A stretch of 64,000 nt of DNA, taken from positions 728,315 to 792,314 of the forward strand of contig VZRN01006399.1 of the NCBI GenBank assembly GCA_013397935.1, written 5' to 3'. This document shows positions 11,401-23,302 of this stretch, piece by piece (the stretch's first letter is position 1; every line of letters starts with the position of its first letter). Made by a program: the position numbers and the translations under genes. The stretch is from Dasyornis broadbenti. Lineage: Eukaryota; Chordata; Aves; Passeriformes; Dasyornithidae. A model generated the notes under the pieces. It made no database searches. It was not told the DNA's origin and saw only the letters and a program-made list of their open reading frames with translations.

Positions 11401-14400
11401 ATGCAGGAAGACAAGTGCGAAGTGCTTCAAGAACATAGGCTTGTTACTTCCATGGGGCTGTACTGAAAGGAGGGTGTTCACAGTTGGATGATTATGGATG
11501 GGAAGGGGACAAACAGCTCAGAGAACTGGGAACAGCCCTGTAATCTCCAGATCAGTGTTTCCCATCCAGCCCAGATCAAGCCTGGTTCAACACTGAGCTC
11601 CTCTCTGCAGGGCTGGGAAACTGATTTTTGGATGTGGCTACTGCCACAGGTAGCTGCAACAGGGCAGCAATTACAGGTGACCCAAGGAGGTAGCAAGCCT
11701 AATTTTCCTGAAGACAATAGACCCAGCTGGGGCAGGGGCTCTGAAGGCTTGTGAACTGCCTTGGAGAGATTCCTCTTTTCTTTTGGGTAGCAAAAGCACA
11801 TTTTCCTTCTTGTGTTTCCCATAGCACTTACAAGATAACTTGTAAGAGCCTAAGAGGCAGATTGTGGACAGGTCTGCAAGTTCACCCAGATCATTCATCA
11901 GCTCCTAAAATTTTTATCAAGGAAAAAACAAGTAATCAGCAACAATTAAACTCATTACCTTGACTGCTGCTCAGGGAGCACAGGCCTGGCATGGGTCTGG
12001 TTCGTGACACCCCTTTGCTATGTCACTGCTTTAGACATGGTATGAAAGTCATCAGGTGGTGTCTGAAAGAGGACTCTTCAGACAAAAGAAAAATCTGGAA
12101 AATCCAGATCCATTCGGACAGCATGACCAAGAGTTAGGAGGTCTCTGGAGAGCAAGGGCATATGTCAGAGCAGGGAACCTTGTGCAGTGAGGAATGTGTG
12201 TGTGCAATCCAGCTCTGATTTAGCACAGACTACACAAAAAGTGTTTGTGTGACACTGGGTTGCAGTGCTCCTGGGAACGAGATAACACGAGGGTCACACC
12301 GAAAACTGTTTATGCTGAGATATCTAGGAGAGAAGGAACAGTACAGCTGTGATAGGAAAATCTCCTAACCTGAATTGTCCTGTGATGCTGTGATCTGCCT
12401 CTTTTAAAGAAACCTGCGTGCTGGCACATGTCATGTACCATACATCACTTTGTGCAGTGGTGTGTACTGTGTACCAATTGGAGAGGTAACGGCACAAAGG
12501 CTGAAATATGAAAGGAGCCTTAAGGTCCAGGTTTGGGTTGCTCACCTGTTTTCTGGGAGTTGGTCCACTGCTGGACAAACCTTGGGTTTACAGGAAAAGT
12601 ACAAGATCCTTGCCTCCAAACCTGACCATCCTGGGGACTGGATTGGTGGGGCAGTGCTGACTTACACTGACCAAATCATAGTTAGGCCAAACATAACATC
12701 TGGTGTCAGGCCCCATGGGACCAGGCAATGGCCAGAGAGCTTCAGATGACCCTATCACCCTCATCAAAAATGTTACTAAAAAGTCATGCTCTGAATATGG
12801 ACTATCATTTCAAGTTTGCTGTTCTCACACCATTTGGACTTTCCATTTGCACAGGTCACAAAACACACAGCACTTTGGCTGGGATTTTTTGTGACATTAA
12901 GAGCTTGCAAATGCTTCCTGCAATCCAAGGTTTGCCTGGATTACCTGCATTGCCTGGATTACCATAGGCCACGCATCCTGTTGAAACCATGAGCACCCAT
13001 CCAACCCGGTCTGAGATAAGAGTTTGTCTTGCCCTGCTTTTGGGTAGGGAAAGCCAAGGCATAGGCTTGGGCTCCACTTGCACTAGATGCACTCATGTAG
13101 TCTGGAAAAGCGCTGTTTTCTGCAGTTCCATCCACCATCAGAAATTACCAATACGGCTTTACACCACATATACAGCAGATCTGCAGACAGTAGCTAGAGG
13201 AGACCTGGGCAGGTCTTAGAGGGAAATGCAGACAGGTTGCACAAAGATTCTCTGCCTCGAAAGGTGGCTTCCAGCTGTGCAAAGCCCTCACAAGTGACAC
13301 ACTCATCCCCACAGGAAGGAAGAGCCACCCAGTTCAAGGATGGAATAGGGGGCTGGTTTTGCATGCCCCACCTGATTTCGGTGAGATTTCTTTGTGCTCT
13401 GTGACCTATCTCCACATTGTTCATCAGATGTAGAACAGGTAAAAAGCAAAAAAATTTGAATGACATAGTCAGGATGATGTCCAAGCTGCATACTTCAGAG
13501 CTATCACCACTCTATTTTTCCTTTTTGAAGAAAGATTATGACAGCAGCCATGCTGCAGTTGCAGTGTTCAGCAGTTTCACATTTCCTTTTACAGGCAGCA
13601 GATTCAATCTGATCTGGCCAGAGGAGGGTTGGGGTTAACAGCTGACCGCAGAGTCCCCATTACCCTTGCCACAGGGCTGCTGCTCTGCCAGGGTAACATG
13701 AGCTCAGGCGTGTGTGGGCCAAAATCAGAGCACAGCAATCAAAACCACAGAAACATATGGAAGGACTCCAAGCCCACAGAACAGCCATGCAACCACCGGT
13801 GCCCAGAAATCATAGGAAGGTAACGGGTAAGATCCTCCATCCAAAAGATTTTTTATTTGGATTGAGAAAAATTAAATAAATGAAAAACCAAAGAAGGTAA
13901 CTACCTCTCTAGAAAAAGCCCAGAAAACACTCACTTCCACTGTTTTTGTCAGTTAATCTTCCCTCACAAACAGCTACAGTTATCAGCCCCTTGGAAGGGT
14001 GGTGTGCATAGACAGTAAATCCTAAGCAATTCCCTAGCTACTACACCACAAAAGAAAAGGAGACCATTTTCTAAATTGCATTAAAGAAATAATTTTGACT
14101 ATTTAAGGATTTAACTGCTTTCAGTGTCTGATGTAGAATGCTTTCCATTCTTGATGTACATTAGGAAGACCTAACATTGCTCCTTTCCAACTGGAACAAT
14201 GTTTTAGCAAAAGGAAACTTCCAAGTAGTGTTGTGGAGGTGAAAGGAAATCATTGAAAATCATAATGAAGGTGGACTGATTTAGATCTTCTTAGGCTGTA
14301 TCAACAGTAAGTAAAGTCAGGATTGATTCATGCACTAATTCTATCCTTTCCTCTCTGGAAGCCAGAACACCTTGAAGATCTCTGCCTCAAGGCAAAACTG

Positions 14401-17400
14401 GATATCTTTTTCTAATGAAGATCTGAGGTGTGGGTCCTCAGGCTAAGTAGCTCAGAAACTCTTCACAGTTTCCTTATGTGGACTAGGAAGGAGTCCAGCC
14501 CAGAGGGAAATGACATCATCTCATATGTTGTTTAATTACAGACAGAGGTTAAGCAAAACAGGATTTTCTTAAAATGTAAATGGGGAGTGGGGTGGGGTGT
14601 GTGTGTTGCAGGCACAGCAGGAAGTTCACTAGGGAGTAAATCTGCAACTAAGAGCATGAAAAGCAAAAATATTCTGTTAGCTGTCTCCTCTCATGAGGAG
14701 AAAAGGAAATAAAAAGAGGAGAGTTTTTGTGTAACCATCTAATATTGAATGAACACAGTGGCAAAGATCCATTGAAGACTCTTTTACTTTGAACACATTT
14801 TGACAGGGTTGTCTGCATTTGACCAAAGGCCTATGGTCCCAGGTAACTTCAGTTCTTACCTATTCCATTAAAACATACACTTTAATAGTGTCCTTCTTCC
14901 TCAAGCATTTCCCACTGGACAATGTGTTTAGCCTGTATTAGTCATCACAACATTAACAGAGTAACTCAACCACTAGGCAGATTAGCAAAGGAAAACAGCC
15001 TTCACTGATTCAACTTGTTAATTATTGTGAAGCCAGGGAGACACCTGTCCTGTTGGCACCTGGGCTCTGTTACTTGAGCCTTTCAGAAATCAAGAACTGG
15101 AAGGAGGACAAAATTACAACTTAAGTAAGGATTGTCCCAGGCTGTTAATTAAATGATAGCAGTGTCACTGAAACTGCAGGAAAACCAAGAATGTCTCCAA
15201 CAACATTTTTAATGTTAGTGAATTAAGGCAATACTTTATTTCTGGCCAGGATGTGCTGCAGAGATCATCTCATCCACACATAGCCAGAATCATTCCATGA
15301 CGCATGGCTTTTGCTAGATTTTTCAGATCTTTTGTACAGTCAAAACTCATAGAAATTAACTGGGTCTGTGTTCGTTGGTCCCAAGTTGCGTAGTTCTTAG
15401 TATTTGGTTTCCTATCGGATCCAGATTTCTTCACTTCTGATGCTAATTCATTCCTTGATTTTCTTATCAGTCTTTTCCAGAGGAGATTGTCTCCAGCTCT
15501 GCAAGAGACAGAGTCTGGGGTAGATGTTCATAGATGGCTGCTGATGTTCTGTTGGTGTTCCATTGATGGATTTTATCTCTTTGGGGCTACTCCCAGTCTG
15601 TTGAAATGCTGAGCCCTTCAGGCCTCGCCTAGAGAAACAACGCCCTGGAAAGGAACTTCAGCTCCCTTCCCCAGGGCAAAGGTGAACAAACCTGGCTAAA
15701 ATTATATATATATAAAAAATTTAACTGGTATGTTTTCCAACAGCAGGGCTGTCCAAACACCATGCATGCTGTTTCAGTGGGGAAGATGATGGGTCCAAGG
15801 ATAGTTACAGCACAAGTCAGTGGCCATTTCTCAGCATCTGCCATTGGCACAAGCTGATACTGAGTCTCCTAGTAAAGGATGATAGGTGTAAGATCCCAGG
15901 GGACACTGGCAGTACATATTGGCACTCTAGTTTGTTACCATCCCAAAGAGCATATTTCCAGGGGCTTTTCTCCAATCTGCATTTCTTTGCCCTTGCTTAT
16001 CCCAGAGAGAGGCATGTACAGGTGACTCACTGTGCATGCATCGCTGTTGAGACTAATCTGCAAAAATAGTTCCCAAACCAAAATGGCATTGTTATTCTAC
16101 AGCTCTTATATTCCAAAATGTCCAATATGAGAGAAGGGAAGTCCCAGACTGTCCCATCTTTCCTGAAATCACTGGATTTTTAATGCATATCACATCTGTA
16201 AGTTTAGGCAGCTCCCAAAATAAAGAGACCAGAAGAGAATATATTTCCTGTGACTCAAACTGCTTTGTTTGAAAAGCAAGGGAGTAGTTATGATTACCAG
16301 AATATAAGTGAGAAGGTGGTTGTTCAAACAAATAAAAGTTTGGGGCTTTCCTTCCACTAAAGAAAAAGCAAGCTTCTGAATGTTTCTAAAAGGGCATCCC
16401 TCCCCCAGAGCTGGTCTTGTCAGAGAAGCTGTTTGACTTCTGCTTGCTAAGTACTCCTGGTGACCACTATGCTACAGGTAGGTGGTTTTCTTCAGTGTAG
16501 CACAGCACATGGGCTCTGGCAACTGGAGGTAGGTGGGGAGGTTGTAGGACCCATGGGCAGCAAGGGTGGAGGGCAAGTGTCTCCCCAAAGCCCCTGCATT
16601 CAGCAGCAACCTGGGATCAACTGAGGGGTGTCATGCAACTGAAGCCAGGCACTAGGGATGGCTGAGCTTTTAATTCTTCTGTGTCACAATGTACCTGAGC
16701 CAGTGTCCAGGTACAGACACAATACAAGTCTGAGGTCTCCTGCAGTTCATCCCTGGGAAGTGGCTAACTCCCTGGGTGAAAAGGAATAAACAGCCTTCCA
16801 GTAGATCCGGGGATCAGCTGCAAGGGGTGGGTGGGTTGTGTGTAATGACTTTCAAAATCAGGGCCTTTGTGGTTGCCATCAGTAAATGTCTTTCAGTTCA
16901 ACTGCAATCACCAGAGTCAGAGGCATTTGTGTGTGCCACAGGAGCTGGAGGATCCATGCAGCCTGTGACTGCACTTGCGGGGACAGGCAGAAAGGAGTGA
17001 GGAGCAGGTGAGAAAGGAACTCTGTGAACAGCCAGCAATTCCCCAGGAGTTCCCCCTGAAATTTTGTTAGGTAAAACAAGCAAGTACACACTCTCCCTCA
17101 AAATAGAAGAAACCTTGCTCTTCTGCATAGGGGTTTTCATGCAATTTACAAGCACAAATCTCTGTGAAATGGGGGAAGAATTATGCCATGGGACAAGATT
17201 AAATGCTTCCCACTTCATTTTTTGTATGGTGATTTGGGTCTGCAGCTAGGGACAGAAAGCAGGAACAAGGTGCAATGTCATGAAGCAAACAACACAATTT
17301 CATTTCAGAAACATCCATGTGACTTTGAACCTTCCCTGCCCAAGGCATGCTTTTGCTCAGAGATTCCTTTCCAGTTCATATCAGGACATAGCTGCACAGC

Positions 17401-17683
17401 TGAACCTCAGTGTCAGTGTCACCTTCATAAGTCAGTGGTACAGTAAAATCTGGTACCCTGTGCAAGGAAAAACAAGTTCCTGAGACTGATTAAGCTGGGG
17501 AAATTGAGTCACCCATAGTCTTTTGCTCTTTTGCTCCTAGAATAATTGTGCAAAGGAGGAGAGAAAACACAACCGATGTCTGTGTAGAAGGAAAGGGAGA
17601 AGAGGAAGCTGGCAACCACTGTTAGGGTAGTGGAGTTGCATTAATTCAGAAAGCAGAAGTCTGTTTATTCTCTTACTAGCCAT
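5442..17683. other. Long non-coding stretch, no gene recognised
   Basis: I read this 12 kb block on both strands and found no exon with both splice sites and a recognisable product, and no RNA gene. ORFs of 60-130 codons occur in overlapping frames on both strands (for example near 8572-8955 and 9434-9836), which argues against any one of them being real. If the SUSD1 assignment and human gene order hold, this side would be intergenic DNA towards UGCG, but no UGCG exon was seen. Confidence 0.4.
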
Positions 17684-17992
17684 GAAAAAGGAAAAGGAAA
17701 AGGAAAAGGAAAAGGAAAAGGAAAAGGAAAAGGAAAAGGAAAAGGAAAAGGAAAAGGAAAAGGAAAAGGAAAAGGAAAAGGAAAAGGAAAAGGAAAAGGA
17801 AAAGGAAAAGGAAAAGGAAAAGGAAAAGGAAAAGGAAAAGGAAAAGGAAAAGGAAAAGGAAAAGGAAAAGGAAAAGGAAAAGGAAAAGGAAAAGGAAAAG
17901 GAAAAGGAAAAGGAAAAGGAAAAGGAAAAGGAAAAGGAAAAGGAAAAGGAAAAGGAAAAGGAAAAGGAAAAGGAAAAGGAAAAGGAAAAGGA
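17684..17992 (+). repeat. Hexanucleotide array (GGAAAA)n, about 51 units
   Basis: About 309 bases of uninterrupted AAAAGG units, with no visible sequence variation until the N at 17993. The strand is pure purine. The Lys-Glu and Leu-Phe open frames through it are repeat artefacts. The uniformity implies recent expansion and probable length polymorphism. Confidence 0.98.
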
Positions 17993-17993
17993 N

Positions 17994-18035
17994 AGGAGAG
18001 GAGAGGAGAGGAGTGGAGAGGAGAGGAGAGGAGAG
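17994..18035 (+). repeat. Pentanucleotide array (GGAGA)n
   Basis: Eight units of GGAGA/GAGAG with one substitution (GGAGT near 18011) follow directly after the hexanucleotide array and one ambiguous base. It continues the purine-only strand, so the two arrays form one polypurine block of about 350 bases. Confidence 0.93.
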
Positions 18036-21000
18036 GAAGAAAGAAGACAATGTTTTTATGATTTTGACCTACTTAACAAGAACGACAAGAACAAACGGAA
18101 GCTAGTAAAAATCTTTGACATTTAACAAGCAAGGCTTGGCTGAGTAAAACTGTAGTAGTAGGTAGTAAAACTGGAAAATATTCAGAACGTTACCACTTTC
18201 TTTTTGCCACAGAGTCCCAAACAGGGTTTCGATCCTACCACGCCAGTGAAAGCAGAATGAATGGCAGATGTGATTTTGGTGCTCATCTGCCTGCTTTTAA
18301 GATTCACTGATCCTACTTACACCTATAAGGAAGGCAGAGACTGCCTTGGCTTCAAGAAGAGCTGGTTTTCATGGCTTATTCTGACTTCCTGCTATTGCGT
18401 TTTATTATTGTTTTTATATATATTCATGTAGGTAATGTGGTTCCAAGGGCATGTGCAAAGGCACAGAGCCTCTCTGCCTGCATCACTGCCCATATTTTCA
18501 CAGTGCAAGCTAACAGTCTCCACTTGTCCTGGCTCCAAGCCACTGTTTCAAGAGATACTCAAGTTCTTCACAAGCCTCCAATGTGGCATATGTGCATTAA
18601 AACAGCCTGCCCCATTGCACGACGGTGGAAGGGCCAACGCTCATGTGCCTGCCAGAGAAGCAAAGCCTTTGAGTACACTTAGACTGGAGGGACTGGTCTT
18701 TCTCTCATTACAAACAGCCTCCCGTGAGATGCCTGCCAGTCTCTGAGAACACCAAGATCTAAATGCTAAGATGTAAAAGGAAAACAACTCCTCCCAGATA
18801 CTCTCCCCGGAAAGAAAATATCTCCTTAGAGGGAAAAGAAATGCAGAGAAGATATCTGACAGAGAGAGTGGGAGATAAATAGAAAGAACTGGTCTGAAAA
18901 GAATTTTCTTTTCATTATTTTTATGTGAAAAGGGAGTAATGTCATAGAGTGGAGAAAAGTTTGCAATTGTATCAGGTGCAGAAGTCTAAGACAGCTCATC
19001 GTTTGAACAAGCTTGATCATCATTTTCACTTGACAACAGCCTCCAGCACTGCAGCAAAAAGGCTCACCTCAGAGAAAGTGAGCAAATAAACAATCAAACG
19101 AAAGTGGTAAAAAAGGTGTAGGAAAACTTGGTGAAAAGCTATTTAAAAGAGAAGAGAAGAAGTCTGAGAGCCCCTTGAAACTTGAGAGGCTCTGTTTATG
19201 TTACAGGCCTACATACCTGTTATCTGGTAGCAGAATCCATTTGGTGGCCGGCGAGATTTGCTTGGGCAGATATTGGGACAGTGCAAATGTTCCACAGGAG
19301 CTGGGGAGTGGCATGTGGCAGCTGGGGTTTGTAACAAAGGAGCAAGAGAAACAGGTTACTCTGCTGTATGCATCCAGCACCATGAGGCTTTGATACCCAG
19401 CATGAGTTTTACAGCCTGAAAATGTGTGAAGGTTACATTGGGAGGGTGAAAGTCTTGCAGTGGCCGTCCTAGAGGAAGACTTTAGGAGAGGATTTAGGTT
19501 TATATTTATAATTTGTATTGGAATAGTTGGATAAAACAAGTTTTCTTGTTCTAGTCATGTTTGCAAGGGGGGAAAACCTCTGCAAACACCAGAAAGTTCA
19601 GATTAAACATTACAGATTATTGACAGAAGTGTTCAAGTTCAAGTTTCTTACAGTGAGCTCTGTGTCAGTGAATCCGCATGGTCATCTTGACATCAGTGAC
19701 AAGCAGAAGGAGATGGCAGATAAGGATAGAGAGAGAGGAACCATGACTCAATTCTCCAAAGAAATAGCAAATATTTTTTTCCTTTCTCTACAGAAATCTT
19801 TCTGAATCTGTTTCAATCATGTCAACTCAAATTGCCATTCTTCTGTAGTCAAGTCAGGAAATCACGCATGTGATGTTCAAGTTCAAAATATCAACACTGC
19901 CTTAAAAAACCCCACCAAAACCAAAAAACCAATAGCAAAGCCCTGTAAATATACAGTTTTTGTTTGGGCCTCTGAAATCACTGAAATATTTGAAAAGCAA
20001 TAAAACAGTCAATTGCATAAGAAGTCTATCCTTAGGAGCATCATTCCCTGACCTCCACTTCTACTCTGGTTACAGTGGGAAGATGCAAGTAATCAGTCGA
20101 GTCTGCATGAGAACTATATTATATCTAATTTTTTATCACAAGCACAGGAGGACCATGAATTATAACCATGCCCAGTGGCTTCATGTTCTTTCAGCATAAC
20201 CAAACACATTCAAATGTTGTCTGTATCCGGAAAACAAAACCACAAATTTGCTGTTTTCCTCTTTTACAGTTCAAGTTCCTTCTTTCCCAAAGTTGTTCCT
20301 ACCAAGTTACTACAAGGGATGCCAGGCTTGATTTCATGCTGCCACACTACCACCTACTTCAGGAGTGGAGGTATCCCTTCCTATGGGTGCCAGCAAGGAA
20401 TGCAATCAAGTCTCATGCTTCTCTTCAGAGCAGTCAGCTGAATAGGAAGATTTCTTTAAGCAGTAGAGGCTTTTCTCAAGACTTACTAGGAATGTGTGTT
20501 CATGGGCATTTTAAAACAGAGACTGTATTCCCTGTTGGTATCAGTCTGCCTGGTCACAGCAACTTTAAGGAGGAGCAACTCAGTTACTATTAGTTGGGCT
20601 ATTGTAGACAATGTGGGGCACCCCTTCTACCCAAAATTATCAGTCCTTGAATTACAGGCAGTGGAGAATTTGAGCTAAACTGGCACTGTCCAACCTGCTT
20701 GGCCTAACCTTCTGTATGCAGCTATGTAGGTTGCACTTTTAAAAAACAATAGCAAAAAATAAAGTCCAAGGGCGTGGCATTGCAGGTGGGGAGGCAAAAC
20801 AGCTTTGTTTTCCTTTTCTAAATTGGTTTGAATAATAATGACTGCAAAGTTAAACTTAAAAATGACCATTGCGAACTCCAACAAGTTACAGCCTCTTCTG
20901 CCTTGTTTCAAGTGAATCAATAATTATTTCCGTTTTGATCTCTCCATTTTCAAAGTTTACAAAGTTAATTTCAGACAGCATGATAGTATGGCAGCATAAG

Positions 21001-22743
21001 GGCAAGCTTGTTACTTTCTATTTCCTGTTAAGCTTCAAGAAATTCTTCTCTAATCTGTAAAGCAAAATAAAGCGCCTTTTGGAACCTCTGACACAAACCA
21101 TGTGATCAGCCCAGCAATAATCTTATCAGGCTGCCATTGTACTTTACACAAGCTCCAGCAAAGAGGGACAGCTGGCATTTATTTTTAAACCTAGACATGA
21201 TCATGAGAGATGGAAGTGCTCGGGGAGGAATTAGTCATGGTTCACAATGATAATCTTTGTTAATGAAGCTCCAAGCAGACTTCTATCCAGAAGCCGCAAG
21301 TAATGAGGTGCAGAAATGTTTACAAGTCCATAGAGAATTCATTAACCAAGCTCCTGCAGCAAAAGAACTGAAGGAGCCTGCAGGATTTGAAAGGTGATAT
21401 TTTTACCAGGGAAACAGTTAAAATGCCAGGCTGGCAGTACACACGTAGACAGGAGCTCAACTTGTTAGTGGATTGCTGACCATGCTTGTAAAAGTCTTGC
21501 ATTCAGCTGCCCGCCACTCCAGCCTGTTGAGGGAGCAGAAAGATGGACAACAAGCTTGTGTTTAAAGTTATCTGCAATTTGGAAATCTCTTCCATTTCCT
21601 TGGTGACAATATAGCAATTCCATGCCCACAGTGCCAAGTTTCTCCACGAAAGCTGCCTCCTCCCATCCCTATCGGTCAGTGATCCAGAAATCAGGCCATC
21701 TGTGACACACCCCAGGAACTAGTTACGAAGAAAGACCATCTACAAGTGGATCACCCCTTGTGCAAATGTGAGAAGTCATTTTTTAATAGCAGACAACCTA
21801 ACAGACATCAGCGAGGCTGAATGTATGTTCACACCTGCAAGGTTAAAGCTGTAAAAAAGCTATTTGATTCCATGCCCAGGGCTTATAGTGGCAGATGGGA
21901 GATCTTCCCACGGGGTCATAGCATAGGAGGGATAGCACGTTGCAGAAGCAAGACATCTAAAATCTTGGACATCCAGTTGCTGACAAATAGCAGCAGATAG
22001 GTATTGACTCCTAAGCCTGCTATAACTATGAAGGATCACAAAGACAAAGATCAGTACATGTTGCCTCTGTTTGAGACTTTGAGAAAAACACAAAAGCTGT
22101 GTGAAATGCATGTGAATGTGTGAATTTCTGTACTTCTGTGCTTTCTGTGCTACTCAGAAATGGGAGTCACTGGAACCTCGTTTGGCTGACACAGACATAC
22201 AGCACTAATAAATGCCACACTCTGCAATCCTGCCCCAGGAACAAACCCTTTCTGAAATCAAAAGCGATGTACCCTGCTCTGCCCCAGCACTAAGCTCTCC
22301 CTGCTTGGAGGGCTACTGCCTCTCATGCACAGTGGCATGCTGTCACAGGAGATCAAGGAGGTGTGATCTGCCCTTGTTCACAGCAAGGAGCAGAGCTGCT
22401 TTCACGTATCAGCACTTTATCCCTGTGAAAGGGATGGTACTAAGCAGGAGTGTAGACAGGTATTTGGAGCCAAGGTTGAACATTCTTATCTGGACTTTGT
22501 TTTCCCTTGAATACCTTCAAATTCTGAGATTGCATGAGAGCTGTACAGGCAGGAATAGAGCTAGAAGATCAGGGGCAGTGGTTACTATCTTCTCTGCTAA
22601 GCCTAAAGGAGGATTATTAAGAACCATAGTCTTTTCAGCAGCATACAGCAGAGGTAACTGTAAAAAGTTGCAGTAAAGCAGTTCTGGCTAGACACAAAGG
22701 CAAAATAATTTGCCTTAAGGATGGTAAAGAAGTGGAGCACAGT
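18036..22743. other. Non-coding stretch, nothing recognised
   Basis: No exon, RNA gene or repeat family identified. Overlapping short ORFs on both strands, such as those at 20168-20593 and 22212-22676, have no family resemblance I can see. Confidence 0.4.
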
Positions 22744-22870
22744 ACTGAGAAAGGCAGTAGAATTTTCCTTCTTGGGAGCTTTCAAAACCAGACTGAATAA
22801 AGCCCTCATCAACCTGAGCTGGTGCTGAAGGTAACCTTGCTGTACGGGAAGCTGGAAGTGAGGTTTCTAG
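22744..22870 (+). mobile_element. Old CR1 LINE 3' fragment (probable)
   Basis: The segment contains the order typical of the CR1 3' region: a GGGAGCTTTCAAAACC block, then ATAAAGCCCT, then AACCTGAGCT and a following TTGCTG. This corresponds to the conserved 'ttcaaaacc..gga..aaagccct..caacctg' section of CR1. The tail repeat is not visible and divergence is high, so the edges are approximate. Confidence 0.4.
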
Positions 22871-23185
22871 TGATCCCTTTCTTCCCATAGCTATCTGTGT
22901 GTCTGCTTTTCTGCGCCCTTGAAATTCTGAGTAGCTTCTATAATTCCTCTCATGACATGTCTCAGACTGGGAGAAAGGCTTGTTAAGAATGTTGGGTTTA
23001 AATAGAAACACTGTCTTCCAGTAGGTTTTCTTGCCCAGGAGCAGGAAGAAAATTTCCAGAATTCCACAAAATTCTTGTGGACGTTTCTGCCACATATACA
23101 ATTCAACATGACCTAGCTGTCTTTAGTCTAGATGTGTGTTTCCGCAATATGTAAAGCACAGGGAAGTGAAATCACCTCTGTCCTT

Positions 23186-23302
23186 GCAGATTTCCAAACC
23201 TTAGCTGGATAAAGCCCTGAGCAGCAACATCTGATCTCGTGTCTGAGCCTGCTCGGAGCAGGAGTTTGGTCTTACAGACCTCTCAAGGTCTCTTCCCCTC
23301 CC
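23186..23302 (+). mobile_element. Old CR1 LINE 3' fragment (probable)
   Basis: The same landmarks as the fragment near 22.8 kb appear in the same order: TTTCCAAACC, GGATAAAGCCCTGAG, ATCTGATCT, then CCTGCTCGGAGCAGGAG and CAGACCTCTCAAGGTC. The 'gcttggagcaggag..agacctc..aggtc' part is a good match to the CR1 3' end. The terminal short repeats are missing or decayed. Confidence 0.5.

Noticed and set aside
12928..12962. Collagen-like reading (PGLPALPGLP on plus, GNPGNAGNPGKP on minus)
   Set aside because: Only about 35 bases of a local repeat of GCCTGGATTACC; no adjoining Gly-X-Y codons and no splice-bounded 9n exon.
17682..18125. 147-codon Lys-Glu repeat open frame and its Leu-Phe complement
   Set aside because: Both are translations of the GGAAAA array; a six-base repeat without a stop stays open for its whole length.
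18207..18240. Sequence resembling a tRNA T-arm (GGGTTTCGATCCTAC)
   Set aside because: No matching acceptor stem, D-arm or anticodon arm in the preceding 70 bases, so no cloverleaf can be drawn.
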